A DNA stretch of 64,000 nucleotides from Poritiphilus flavus. GTDB taxonomy: Bacteria > Bacteroidota > Bacteroidia > Flavobacteriales > Flavobacteriaceae. Position numbers and translations under genes: made by a program. Positions 43,585 to 52,698 of the stretch are shown in pieces; within the stretch, counting starts at the first letter, position 1, and the number at the start of each line of letters is the position of its first letter. The notes beneath the pieces are model-generated. The model was not told the origin of the DNA. It was given only the letters and a program-made list of their open reading frames with translations, and searched no databases. The stretch covers positions 186,001-250,000 of the forward strand of contig NZ_WXYO01000007.1 of NCBI RefSeq assembly GCF_009901585.1. The letters are read 5' to 3'.

Positions 43585-44181
43585 TCAATCTTCATCAGCA
43601 GTGGCCACCAGTACCTCAAAATCCTGCGGATGGTAATCCATTCCTATTCTTATTTCCTCGGTTTTTTCTGCTCCGATCAACTTATCACTAATATACAAAC
43701 CCAGGTCTAAGGAAGAAGCCACCGCACCGGCAGTAATGATACGCCCAGCTTCCACAATCCTCGCTTTAGCCACCCTTCCACAATAGGGCTCCAGGGTTTT
43801 GTATTCCTTAAAATTGGTGGTCGCCACCCTATCTTTCAGAAAACCCGCTGCCCCCAGCAACAGGCTACCTGTACATACGGATACCAAATAACTTGCATCA
43901 CTGGCAGTTCGCAGCCATTCCAGGAAATCTTCATCTGTCTGCAAGGGTCTGGTTCCCCAACCTCCGGGTACAAAAACCATGTCGTATCCGGAAAGATCGG
44001 GTTTAATTTTGTCTACGGTAATTTCCAGACCAAAGCTGTCTTTGATCGTCTTCTCCATGGCACAAAGGTCCCACTCAAGATCCTCGAGGAACCCCTTGGT
44101 CTTTATATTCTTGATCGGGTCGTAAAAGCCAATAAAGTCCAGGAGGGTTATACCGTTAAACAATATGTAGGCAATTTTCAT
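43585..44181 (-). CDS. DJ-1/PfpI-superfamily protein
   Basis: 198 residues. The nucleophile elbow is L-V-S-V-C103-T-G-S-L-L-L-G, with an acidic residue at Asp15 (T-L-L-D-F) as in isonitrile hydratase-like members, and V-F-V-P-G-G-W-G-T-R at 69-78. It could be an isonitrile hydratase, a glyoxalase-like enzyme or a chaperone; the sequence does not decide. Confidence 0.83.
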   Translation of the reverse strand: MKIAYILFNGITLLDFIGFYDPIKNIKTKGFLEDLEWDLCAMEKTIKDSFGLEITVDKIKPDLSGYDMVFVPGGWGTRPLQTDEDFLEWLRTASDASYLVSVCTGSLLLGAAGFLKDRVATTNFKEYKTLEPYCGRVAKARIVEAGRIITAGAVASSLDLGLYISDKLIGAEKTEEIRIGMDYHPQDFEVLVATADED

Positions 44182-44282
44182 GATTGCTAAATCTGTTGGA
44201 TCAAGGGTGGCACCTTTAGCAAGTGCAGAACGACGTTAAAGATAGGAGAGATTTTGAAAATACCCCTGCTCAATCCACAGAT

Positions 44283-45281
44283 CTAGGGTCTAAGTCTTAG
44301 CCGGAATCCGTAAACGGGTAATTCTTCCTGTATAAAGTCCAGATCCAGGGCTCTTTTAAAGCCCATACTCTCGTACATTTTCCAGGCGGTCTGCATGGCC
44401 GCGGTGGTATGGATGATGAGATTGTTCAGCCCCATCTGCTTGCCTTTTAAAATACAGGCCTTGGTGAGTAGCTTACCTATTCCGTGACCCCTGAAGGCTT
44501 CATCTACAGCCAGCAGGCGAAAGCCACAGGCATCTTTTTCCTCTGTTACGCTGCCACCGGCACCATAGTACTTTACATCCCCAAAAAATACTACTGCCCC
44601 TGCCAGATCACCATCATCCGTGGCCGCTACCAGGATCTCAGTTTGGGGTTTTTTGGTCAGTTCTCCCACGCTTGCCAGCATTTTGTAGTACTCCGGTTGC
44701 TCCCATTCCTTGGGAAAGCCTTTCAGGCGGGCGTATACTTCAACCATAAGTTGACCTACTTTGAAAAACTCTTCATCGGAAGCATTTCTTACGCTTACTT
44801 CCGGGTGTTGCATGCCCAAAACCCGATCGCTTAGGGATATCAGTTCCAATTCACGGTCTATCCTCCCGAGAATATCCATCATTTCCGGATGGCCGGTCTC
44901 AAAAACCACTTTTAAGGCTCGTGCGAAAGAACTCCAAAGCTGCTCTAGTTTGTACGACAGTTTTTTGCCCTCAGCAGACAAGGACACTATTTTGGACCTT
45001 TTATCTGCCGGATTGGGAACTATGGTGACTAGCTGCTGACCCTCCAATTCCCGTAGAATATTCTTTACGGTAATATTGGAGAAGGCAATTTGAGAAGTTA
45101 TTTCAGTTACGGTTAGGGCGGATTTTGCGTTCGCCAGAGTATAAAATACGGGAAACCAGCTCGACTTAAAGTCGAACCCGGCCTGCTTGTAAACCTGGTC
45201 CCCGGAGGCTTGTAGTTGCTCGTATATCCTGCGAAGACGGGAACCTACGGCCAGGTAACCCAGTTGGTCTATGGTGTCCAT
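44283..45281 (-). CDS. MarR-GNAT fusion: regulator with N-acetyltransferase domain
   Basis: 332 residues. Residues ~30-140 form a MarR winged helix (L-T-V-T-E-I-T-S-Q-I-A-F-S-N-I-T-V-K-N-I-L-R, then D-K-R-S-K-I-V-S-L-S-A-E-G). Residues ~160-325 form a GNAT domain with the acetyl-CoA loop E-A-F-R-G-H-G-I-G-K-L-L-T near 258-270. Fusion of these domains is a known architecture; the acetylated target is unknown. It probably controls its own or nearby genes. Confidence 0.87.
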   Translation of the reverse strand: MDTIDQLGYLAVGSRLRRIYEQLQASGDQVYKQAGFDFKSSWFPVFYTLANAKSALTVTEITSQIAFSNITVKNILRELEGQQLVTIVPNPADKRSKIVSLSAEGKKLSYKLEQLWSSFARALKVVFETGHPEMMDILGRIDRELELISLSDRVLGMQHPEVSVRNASDEEFFKVGQLMVEVYARLKGFPKEWEQPEYYKMLASVGELTKKPQTEILVAATDDGDLAGAVVFFGDVKYYGAGGSVTEEKDACGFRLLAVDEAFRGHGIGKLLTKACILKGKQMGLNNLIIHTTAAMQTAWKMYESMGFKRALDLDFIQEELPVYGFRLRLRP

Positions 45282-45360
45282 AACACATTTATAAAAGAAA
45301 TTGCATAAAAATATAAAAGTACTTCAATAAATGCAATTATATGGAGCCTATTTAAGCTAG

Positions 45361-45651
45361 TCAAATGGCGTAAAAGTGGTCTACGGTGCAGCTTTCGATA
45401 TACTTTTCCATCCCATTAGGGATATGCGCCTGATTCCAGCTGGTGCCGGCAAACTCAATAAGGTCTTGCTCGCTTTCCCATCGTGATACCATCACAAATT
45501 CCTTAGGGTTCCAGGCTGTTGGCTTACCGATATCCAGGCTTATCAGGCCCTTGGAATTTTCTACAACAGGTACTGAGATTGCCTTGAATTTTTTTTCAAA
45601 CTCCTTGTGAAGTTCCAATGGAACGACGGCTTTAAAGATCCTGATGATCAT
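45361..45651 (-). CDS. Antibiotic biosynthesis monooxygenase (ABM)-like protein
   Basis: 96 residues, dimeric ferredoxin-like fold: I-R-I-F-K-A-V-V-P at the start, G-L-I-S-L-D-I-G-K near 40 and F-V-M-V-S-R-W-E-S-E-Q-D-L-I-E-F-A near 52-68. Members may oxidise quinols or heme, or have no known activity. 17 bp downstream of the SnoaL gene on the same strand. Confidence 0.72.
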   Translation of the reverse strand: MIIRIFKAVVPLELHKEFEKKFKAISVPVVENSKGLISLDIGKPTAWNPKEFVMVSRWESEQDLIEFAGTSWNQAHIPNGMEKYIESCTVDHFYAI

Positions 45652-45668
45652 TTTTTAGATTTTTGCTC

Positions 45669-46046
45669 TTAATACATGGTGTTTGGATTCGCAGATTGTT
45701 TTGGGATCTGCTGAATGGCATCCCAGTGTTCGCGGATCTTTCCATTTTCATCAAAGCGGAAGAAATCCATAGTCACGTATTGGTCATTTCCAGGCCAGGT
45801 TTGGTGGGTATGCAGGGCCACCAGTTCACCTTCAGCAATGCAGCGTACGAACTCAATGGACTTATCCGGATACTCTTTTTGCATACGTTCAAAGTAATCT
45901 ATAAAACCCTGGGTTCCATCCGCTACATCCGGGTTATGCTGAATGTATTCCGCCCCAATAAATTTTTCCACCGCAGATTTGGGGTCGCCCTCATAGGCCA
46001 TTTTATAGAAGGCAATGGCGTTCTCTTTGTTCTGTTCCAGATTCAT
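45669..46046 (-). CDS. SnoaL-like NTF2-fold protein
   Basis: 125 residues: A-I-A-F-Y-K-M-A-Y-E-G-D-P-K-S-A-V-E-K-F near 10-29, Y-I-Q-H-N-P-D-V-A-D-G near 34-44, and T-M-D-F-F-R-F-D-E-N-G-K-I-R-E-H-W-D near 91-108. This is the ester-cyclase/SnoaL-like class, common as small-molecule isomerase or orphan. Probably co-transcribed with the ABM gene. Confidence 0.78.
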   Translation of the reverse strand: MNLEQNKENAIAFYKMAYEGDPKSAVEKFIGAEYIQHNPDVADGTQGFIDYFERMQKEYPDKSIEFVRCIAEGELVALHTHQTWPGNDQYVTMDFFRFDENGKIREHWDAIQQIPKQSANPNTMY

Positions 46047-46227
46047 ATTGTTCGTTTAAAAAGGGTTTACAATGCAATCAGATAGCCTGAATTCCTTCCC
46101 TGATTCCGTTAAAATTATGTCAAAATTTAGGGATTTCAACTTCCTGTGCAACCCTTTCAGATCCCAACTGTCAGTAGTAGCTGAAACCTGTAAAGATTAA
46201 TAAACACCTTAAAATTAATTCCTTCAA

Positions 46228-48612
46228 ATGTACAATCAAAGAACGAAAAGACTAACTGCAATCCTAATACTGCTGCTTGCAGTAGTTAGCTCTGCTCAGG
46301 AGAATTACACCCTGAGTGGCACCATTCGCGACTCCAGCAATGGGGAAAGCCTTTTTGGGGCATCCGTCTTATTGCAAGGCACCAGCATCGGGGTGATCAC
46401 CAACGAGTACGGATTCTATTCCATTACCGCTCCTAAAGGCAATTATACCCTACTGATCTCTTATATGGGATATGAGGATATCAGCATGGAGATCACCCTG
46501 GACAAAAACCAGAAAATGGATATAGAGGTCAGTGAAACTGCCCTTCAGTTGGATGAGATCACGGTTACCGCCGAAGAACCTGAACGGGTAAGCCTTAAGA
46601 AACCGGAAATGAGTGTCTCTAAACTGAACATCAGAACGGTAAAACAAATGCCGGTGGTGCTGGGGGAAACCGATATTATAAAATCCATACAGTTGTTGCC
46701 GGGGGTTACTAACAATGGGGAAGGCTCCGCCGGTTTTAATATCCGGGGTGGGGCAGCAGATCAGAACCTGGTCTTATTGGACGAGGCCATTATCTATAAC
46801 ACTTCGCATTTATTGGGATTCTTCTCGGTATTCAACGCAGACGCGATAAAAGACATCAAATTATATAAAGGAGGGATCCCCGCCAGATTCGGAGGTAGGG
46901 TTTCTTCTGTGCTGGACATCAGGCAAAAGGACGGGAATAGCAAGGAGTTTGGACTTACAGGTGGAGTTGGAGTTATCTCGAGCAGACTGGCTGCTGAAGG
47001 CCCGTTATTTAACAGTAACGGGTCTTTTCTGATTGCCGGTAGAAGTTCTTACGCCCATCTTTTCCTAAAAGCGGCCGGCGAACAGAACAGCGCTAACTTT
47101 TACGACCTGAACCTAAAGGCTAATTATAAACTGAACGACAACAACAGACTGTTTTTGTCCGGTTATTTCGGCCGGGATGTATTTGAATTTGGAAGTAGTT
47201 TTAACAGTAGCTACGGCAACCTTTCAGGAAACCTTAGATGGAATCACATCTTCAACGACCGGTTGTTCTCTAATGCCTCTTTCATTTACAGCAAATACGA
47301 TTATGATCTGGGCATTACCTCTGAACAGTTCGACTGGATCTCCTCCATCAACAATTTCAACATTAAATACGACCTGAAGTATTATGTAAACGATCGCTTT
47401 ACCCTGGATTTTGGAGGCAGCTCCATTTATTACGACTTTGATCCCGGGCAAATTCGCCCTACTTCAGAAACTTCTGCGGTAAACCCCCTCTCCCTGGATA
47501 GAAGAAAGGGGCTGGAAAACGGCTTGTATATTGATGCAGAACATAAAATAAGCGAGAAGCTTACACTACAGTACGGATTAAGGTACAGCACTTTTAACAG
47601 GCTAGGGGGGCAACCCATAAAGCTCTATGAGAACGGTCAGCCTGTGGTGTACAATCCCACTTTGGAGATCTACGAAAGGGGAACAGAAATCGGGGAGACG
47701 GATTACAAGCGCAGTGAGACCATAAAAAGTTTTGGGAATTTTGAACCCCGGGCTGCCTTGGCCTATCAACTGAACGAGTCGTCTTCCATCAAGGCCGGTT
47801 ATTCCAGAGTGGCCCAGTATATCCACTTATTATCGAATACCACTTCGGTAACCCCTCTGGATGTATGGACGCCAAGTGGCCCATTCATCGAACCACAACT
47901 CTCCGATCAGTACGCCATAGGATATTTCAGGGATTTGAATAATCAGATGTTCTCCATTGAAGTGGAGGCTTACTATAAAACCGTTAAGAACCGGATTGAC
48001 TATATAGATGGGTCGGACCTTATTGGGAACAACACCATTGAAACTGAAATCCTGAATGGAGAATCCAGGGCTTACGGTTTGGAATTCCTTTTCAGGAAAA
48101 ACGAAGGGAAATTGACCGGATGGTTGGCTTATACGCTGTCTAAATCCGAACAGCGCACCCCCGGCGGAACGGCCGGAGGGCCAGGAATCAATGATGGCAA
48201 CTGGTATTATACGCCTTTTGACAGAACGCACGATTTTTCGCTCACTTCAGCCTATCAGTTAAGCAAAAAATGGACGCTTGGAGCCAATATGATCTTTCAA
48301 ACGGGGCGACCGGTTACCTATCCCAACGGTCAGTATGAGTACCAGGGATTGTCTATTGCCAGTTACTCGGACCGGAATTCGGATCGATTACCAGCGTACC
48401 ACCGGTTAGACCTGTCAGCCACTTACAGGCCTAATCGTAAACCAGATGCGCGTTGGAAAGGTGAATGGGTGTTTGGCATTTACAATGTCTACAACCGCAA
48501 GAACGCGGCTTCTATTTCCTTTGGGCAAAATGTAGAGACCGGCGCCAATGAGGCAACGCGTACAGCCATCTTCGGGATAGTACCTTCAGTCACCTATAAC
48601 TTCAAATTCTAA
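46228..48612 (+). CDS. TonB-dependent receptor with carboxypeptidase-regulatory-like domain
   Basis: 794 residues, signal peptide ending near V-V-S-S-A-Q. N-terminal CarboxypepD_reg-like domain (~25-110), plug with P-V-V-L-G-E-T-D-I-I-K-S-I-Q-L-L-P-G-V and G-F-N-I-R-G-G-A-A-D-Q-N-L-V-L-L-D-E-A-I (~140-190), then barrel to the final Phe. This subgroup is usually followed, as here, by a DUF4249 lipoprotein gene (6 bp downstream), not by SusD. The ligand is unknown; iron complexes or peptides are guesses. Confidence 0.93.
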   Translation: MYNQRTKRLTAILILLLAVVSSAQENYTLSGTIRDSSNGESLFGASVLLQGTSIGVITNEYGFYSITAPKGNYTLLISYMGYEDISMEITLDKNQKMDIEVSETALQLDEITVTAEEPERVSLKKPEMSVSKLNIRTVKQMPVVLGETDIIKSIQLLPGVTNNGEGSAGFNIRGGAADQNLVLLDEAIIYNTSHLLGFFSVFNADAIKDIKLYKGGIPARFGGRVSSVLDIRQKDGNSKEFGLTGGVGVISSRLAAEGPLFNSNGSFLIAGRSSYAHLFLKAAGEQNSANFYDLNLKANYKLNDNNRLFLSGYFGRDVFEFGSSFNSSYGNLSGNLRWNHIFNDRLFSNASFIYSKYDYDLGITSEQFDWISSINNFNIKYDLKYYVNDRFTLDFGGSSIYYDFDPGQIRPTSETSAVNPLSLDRRKGLENGLYIDAEHKISEKLTLQYGLRYSTFNRLGGQPIKLYENGQPVVYNPTLEIYERGTEIGETDYKRSETIKSFGNFEPRAALAYQLNESSSIKAGYSRVAQYIHLLSNTTSVTPLDVWTPSGPFIEPQLSDQYAIGYFRDLNNQMFSIEVEAYYKTVKNRIDYIDGSDLIGNNTIETEILNGESRAYGLEFLFRKNEGKLTGWLAYTLSKSEQRTPGGTAGGPGINDGNWYYTPFDRTHDFSLTSAYQLSKKWTLGANMIFQTGRPVTYPNGQYEYQGLSIASYSDRNSDRLPAYHRLDLSATYRPNRKPDARWKGEWVFGIYNVYNRKNAASISFGQNVETGANEATRTAIFGIVPSVTYNFKF

Positions 48613-48618
48613 AAACTA

Positions 48619-49455
48619 ATGAAAACCATATTAAAAATATACGGCATACTGATAGTCCTTGTGATCACCTCCTGTGAGGATGTAATAGATGTAGAAGTAC
48701 AAGAGGCCCCGGAACGTCTTACCATAGAAGCATCCCTGGATTGGGAAAAAGGCACGGCAGGAAATGAACAAACCATAAAACTGAGCACTTCCACACCCTA
48801 TTTTCAGGAAGACCGGAACAGTGCGGTAACAGGAGCAACGGTAAGGGTTACCAATGATAGCAACGGAGCCGTGTTCATCTTCGCAGATCAGAACAATGGG
48901 GAATACTTTAATGGGAGTTTTGTGCCAGTACTCAATCAGCAATACACTCTGGAAGTGGTATACCAGGGAGAGACCTATCGTGCAACTGAAACTATGATGC
49001 CGGTTACTGACATCACAGATCTTACACAATCCACGGAAGATGGCTTTGATGACGAGGCCCTGGAGGTTAATGTGATCTTTACCGATCCGGCAGACGAGGA
49101 TAACTATTATTTGTTCTCCTTCCAGGAAAGGGGAGACTTGCTACCGGTACTGGAAGACCTGGATGACGAGTTTGTGAATGGGAATGAGATCAGCTGGTGG
49201 TTTGAGAAGGAAGAAGATGATGATGAGGAAGAGTTTGTGACGGGGGATATTGTGGATATTGAGATGTACGGCATTTCGGAGGATTATCACAACTTTATCC
49301 GCATCCTGATCGAACAGAGTGAAGGTGCCGGCCTTTTTAGCACCACACCAGTTGCCATAAGGGGTAACTGCGTGAATGTTGATAATCCGGACAACTATGC
49401 CAATGGTTATTTTAGGCTAACACAGGTGGTGCGCCAGAGCTATACTTTTGAGTAG
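48619..49455 (+). CDS. DUF4249 lipoprotein
   Basis: 278 residues; lipobox V-I-T-S-C-E (Cys16). Extracellular beta-rich protein with E-A-S-L-D-W-E near 34, V-R-V-T-N-D-S-N-G near 74-82 and a strongly acidic loop K-E-E-D-D-D-E-E-E-F. It is the accessory partner of the receptor gene 6 bp upstream. Loss or gain of ligand uptake by the pair is inferred from genomic pairing only. Confidence 0.82.
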   Translation: MKTILKIYGILIVLVITSCEDVIDVEVQEAPERLTIEASLDWEKGTAGNEQTIKLSTSTPYFQEDRNSAVTGATVRVTNDSNGAVFIFADQNNGEYFNGSFVPVLNQQYTLEVVYQGETYRATETMMPVTDITDLTQSTEDGFDDEALEVNVIFTDPADEDNYYLFSFQERGDLLPVLEDLDDEFVNGNEISWWFEKEEDDDEEEFVTGDIVDIEMYGISEDYHNFIRILIEQSEGAGLFSTTPVAIRGNCVNVDNPDNYANGYFRLTQVVRQSYTFE

Positions 49456-49568
49456 TTATGTAACAGGAATTAGGACAACAGTACCTATTGGTGCAACCCT
49501 TTGATTTTTGAACTGTCTATTATTGAAAAGGAAGTACTTTTAACCAACTATTAGTTAGCCGAATTTAA

Positions 49569-50117
49569 TTGGAATCCAACATTACTTACAGGCACAGAGA
49601 CCTGGTAGAGAAGAGTAAATCTGGTGATAGGGCTTCGCAATACAAGCTTTATGAACTCTATGTGGATGCCATGTACAATATCAGCATGAGGATGTTGGGG
49701 ATAAAGGAAGATGCAGAGGATGTGGTACAGGACAGTTTCGTAGACGCCTTCAAAAGATTGGATTCTTTTCGGTATGAAAGCACCTTCGGATCCTGGTTAA
49801 AGCGCATTGTGATCAATAAGAGTATCAATTACGCCAAACTCAAACAGATCCCCGTAACCTCCCTGGATCAACATTCCTATCACCTTAAAGAGATTAAAGA
49901 AGAAACGGTAGAAAAGCCCAGGCATATGGATATTAACAGGATTAAAAAGGCGATTACGCTATTGCCCAACGGCTACCGGCAAATTATAAGCCTGTACCTG
50001 ATAGAAGGTTACGATCATGTGGAGATCTCAGAGGTATTGGATATTTCCGTATCCACCTCCAAATCTCAATACCACAGGGCCAAAAGAAAACTTATTGAAT
50101 TGGTAAATGAATTATGA
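49569..50117 (+). CDS. ECF-type RNA polymerase sigma factor
   Basis: 182 residues; start is TTG at 49569, directly after an in-frame TAA, with no earlier ATG. Region 2 has Y-E-L-Y-V-D-A-M-Y-N-I-S-M-R-M and E-D-A-E-D-V-V-Q-D-S-F-V-D-A-F near 47-61; region 4 has Y-D-H-V-E-I-S-E-V-L-D-I-S-V-S-T-S-K-S-Q-Y-H-R-A near 152-175. Its stop overlaps by 4 bp the start of the anti-sigma gene. It presumably directs transcription of this operon and others. Confidence 0.92.
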   Translation: MESNITYRHRDLVEKSKSGDRASQYKLYELYVDAMYNISMRMLGIKEDAEDVVQDSFVDAFKRLDSFRYESTFGSWLKRIVINKSINYAKLKQIPVTSLDQHSYHLKEIKEETVEKPRHMDINRIKKAITLLPNGYRQIISLYLIEGYDHVEISEVLDISVSTSKSQYHRAKRKLIELVNEL

Positions 50118-50659
50118 TGGATGAATTTGAGAAGTACATAAATGAAAACAGAGCAGAGTTTGATCAACACAAAGCAGACAGATCAAAAATGTGGGCAGCC
50201 ATTGAAAGTGAGCTGGATGCCAGTAAACCAAAGGTTATACCGTTGTGGAGATCGAGAAAATGGAGGATTGCAGCAGCGGTGATCGCTGTGTTCGGCCTGT
50301 TTGCGGCCCTGACCCTGATAAACAGGCCGGATAGCTTTTCCGGGGAAGATCAGATCGTGAGTAAGGAGTTGCTGGAAATAGATATGTACTACCAGAACCT
50401 GGTCTCTGCCCAGGTGCAACTGGTGCAGAATCATCCGCAACTTTCGGTTGAGGATAAGGAAGAGTTCCTGGCCTTTATGGATGAGCTGGACGAAGAATAC
50501 GAAATACTAAAGCTGGAAATGTCTAAAAACCTGGATAATGAAAGGGTTTTGGAAGCCATTGTAAGCAATTATAAAAAGCGAATAGAACTCATAGAGAATC
50601 TGTTAAGGCAAATTAACGAGTCTAAAAAATCTAACGATGAGGATGTGTATATTTTGTAG
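50114..50659 (+). CDS. Membrane anti-sigma factor-like protein
   Basis: 181 residues. A cytoplasmic helical part (1-45; no zinc-binding HxxxCxxC), one membrane span near 51-68 (W-R-I-A-A-A-V-I-A-V-F-G-L-F-A-A-L-T-L-I) and a periplasmic alpha-helical part (~85-175) rich in E and L. Position after the sigma gene, with ATGA overlap, makes it the likely anti-sigma. It lacks the FecR periplasmic domain, so a TonB-receptor signal through FecR is unlikely; the periplasmic helix may sense another envelope state. Confidence 0.75.
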   Translation: MMDEFEKYINENRAEFDQHKADRSKMWAAIESELDASKPKVIPLWRSRKWRIAAAVIAVFGLFAALTLINRPDSFSGEDQIVSKELLEIDMYYQNLVSAQVQLVQNHPQLSVEDKEEFLAFMDELDEEYEILKLEMSKNLDNERVLEAIVSNYKKRIELIENLLRQINESKKSNDEDVYIL

Positions 50660-51731
50660 AAAACTGCGGCTATTGGGTGTGGCGCTGTTGTTGAGCGGGA
50701 CCCTCTTTGCACAGGAAAAAGTATCTAAGCAGCTAGAGGAGAACTTTGATATGACCGACAGCGGCAAGTTCCACCTGGACAATAAATACGGCGATATCAT
50801 TATCAACGGCTGGGACAGGGATGCCATGCTGGTGACCATAGATATCTCGGTTAGCCACCGGAAAAGGGAAAACGCGGTGAGTTTGCTGGACAGGATACAA
50901 CCGGAGATCAAAACCGCGGGCGACTTTGTGAGTATTACCTCGGAGATCAGGGAAAAGAACCAGGGGGTGATCGCCAGGTACTTTAATAAAGCCAATCCTT
51001 TTTCTTTTGATAAGAGCAACATACAAATAGACTATACCATCTACCTGCCTGAAAATGCCGAACTGGAGATCAGCAATAAGTTCGGGGACCTCATTATTGA
51101 GGATTGGAGTGGAAAACTGAATTCTGATGTACAACACGGGGACGTATGGTTGAACAGGGACCTCAATAATGCCGATGTCTCAGTTAGCTTTGGAAAGCTT
51201 AGAGCAAAATCCATCAACTATGGGAATTTAAGGCTCAAAAATGGCAGCCTGGATATGGAACGATCGGCAGACCTTCGCCTGAATACCAGCGGGAGTACGG
51301 TTAAAATCGAAGCGGTCACTAAAATGCGGCTCTACTCCAGTAAGGACGAAATTACTATTGAGGAGATAGGCAGTATAGATGGGGACATCCGCTTTACTAC
51401 CATCTATCTCAATCAGTTGCAGAATGCTGTGGACCTTACCCTTAAGGTAACTGATATGCGGGTTTCTGAGATCCAGGGCCCTGTGGTGGCCATAGACATC
51501 ACACAGGAATCTTCGGATATCAATCTGAATATCTCCGGGGTTTCCTTTGACTTTGACGCCACCCTGGAGCAAGGCCTGTTGCGAATGCCTAAAACTTTTA
51601 GGAATGTAGACTCCCGGGTGTTGGATTCCGGTAAGAGGATCCGCGAAATAAATGCGGTTTACGGTAACAATCCGGACGGAAGGATCTCTATTGAAGGTAA
51701 GAAGGGCATCATACAACTCAATGAACGCTAA
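50637..51731 (+). CDS. DUF4097-like secreted beta-solenoid protein
   Basis: 364 residues. The start at 50637 overlaps the anti-sigma gene by 23 bp; an ATG at 50643 is also possible. Signal peptide L-L-G-V-A-L-L-L-S-G-T-L-F-A-Q. Repeating short strands with N-K-Y-G-D-I-I-I-N-G-W, N-K-F-G-D-L-I-I-E-D-W, S-F-G-K-L-R-A-K-S-I and G-D-I-R-F-T-T-I-Y give a right-handed solenoid as in DUF4097/GIN proteins. A surface or periplasmic sensor or structural role is possible; nothing proves adhesion. Confidence 0.75.
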   Translation: MRMCIFCRKLRLLGVALLLSGTLFAQEKVSKQLEENFDMTDSGKFHLDNKYGDIIINGWDRDAMLVTIDISVSHRKRENAVSLLDRIQPEIKTAGDFVSITSEIREKNQGVIARYFNKANPFSFDKSNIQIDYTIYLPENAELEISNKFGDLIIEDWSGKLNSDVQHGDVWLNRDLNNADVSVSFGKLRAKSINYGNLRLKNGSLDMERSADLRLNTSGSTVKIEAVTKMRLYSSKDEITIEEIGSIDGDIRFTTIYLNQLQNAVDLTLKVTDMRVSEIQGPVVAIDITQESSDINLNISGVSFDFDATLEQGLLRMPKTFRNVDSRVLDSGKRIREINAVYGNNPDGRISIEGKKGIIQLNER

Positions 51732-51835
51732 AAATGGAAGCATCCTAAAAGAATCCTAAAAATATTCTCTGTAGATGCAACCTTTGAGAACACAACTTGT
51801 CTATTAAGATATCAATCAAAAAAATGCCAATTAAA

Positions 51836-52504
51836 ATGAAACAACAAACAATCCTTTTTCTGCTCTTTCTATTGGGGACGAGCTCCTTTCTGAAAGCACA
51901 GGATTCTGACAATTATCTGGTTTTTAACGACCGAAAAAATATGGTCCACGGGGTCTATCTGGGGATTACCACCCATATAGGTGAAGTGGATGGAAAAGAG
52001 ACCTATCTGGGGGGATTAAAAATTGCCTACGTGGCCAACCAGCAGTTTGAAGTAGGCTGGTCCGGGGTATTTTTCTACTCTCAACTGGACGTACTGGATT
52101 CTTTCTTTAACAACAATGGCGACCTTATTGGGGGATATGGCGGCCTGCACCTGGAGCCTATCTTTTTTAGCAAATCCAGGGTAAACCTTTCCATTCCCTT
52201 GCTGATAGGAGCAGGGGGTGTGACCTACGTAGACGGCGACCGGGTTTTTGATGAAGATTTTGATCGTGATTTTGACACCGCCGATGCCTTCTTTATTATC
52301 GAACCTGGGATTAATGCTTTGTTCAATATCTCTCGCTATCTGCAGATAGAAGCGGGGGTGCGCTACAGGCATTCCAGCAAGTTTGATCTGAACCCGGATT
52401 CCGTAACCCGACTCAATGGATTTTCAGGAGGCATCGGCATTAAGGTGGGCGTATTTAATATGGGTAGGAACCGTTACAAAAAGAAACTGGACGATGATCA
52501 ATAA
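51836..52504 (+). CDS. Outer membrane beta-barrel-like protein
   Basis: 222 residues from the ATG at 51836, chosen for the signal peptide MKQQTILFLLFLLGTSSFLKAQ; other in-frame Mets lie 4-13 codons upstream. Alternating strands (H-G-V-Y-L-G-I-T-T-H-I-G, Q-F-E-V-G-W-S-G-V-F-F, G-V-R-Y-R-H-S-S-K-F-D-L) fit an 8-stranded barrel. Its end overlaps the next gene by 11 bp. Confidence 0.68.
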   Translation: MKQQTILFLLFLLGTSSFLKAQDSDNYLVFNDRKNMVHGVYLGITTHIGEVDGKETYLGGLKIAYVANQQFEVGWSGVFFYSQLDVLDSFFNNNGDLIGGYGGLHLEPIFFSKSRVNLSIPLLIGAGGVTYVDGDRVFDEDFDRDFDTADAFFIIEPGINALFNISRYLQIEAGVRYRHSSKFDLNPDSVTRLNGFSGGIGIKVGVFNMGRNRYKKKLDDDQ

Positions 52505-52694
52505 ATCAGAACAGGAACACGCCTTAGCTGCCCAGCACGTGTTCACGGAGAATAACGAGGTTTTTATAAAGAAAACTACGGCAAAAGGGCAGTCTGCCGG
52601 CAGGATGGAAGAAACGGAATGGTTCCCGGTGAATTTTCAGTGGATCCCCGTAATGGAGCTAAGGAGAAAAATGCGATACGAATCTAATCTGTAA
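52494..52694 (+). CDS. 66-residue protein of unknown function inside the sigma operon
   Basis: Its ATG at 52494 lies inside the end of the barrel gene (11-bp overlap), and the next gene begins 4 bp after its stop. Basic and acidic stretches, no signal peptide or membrane span; the end is E-T-E-W-F-P-V-N-F-Q-W-I-P-V-M-E-L-R-R-K. No relatives recognised. The tight packing argues for a real gene. Confidence 0.5.
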   Translation: MINKSEQEHALAAQHVFTENNEVFIKKTTAKGQSAGRMEETEWFPVNFQWIPVMELRRKMRYESNL

Positions 52695-52698
52695 CACA

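Noticed and set aside
47830-48231. 133-codon frame antisense to the TonB receptor gene
   Set aside because: The sense frame carries the conserved barrel; no signal or domain in the antisense frame.
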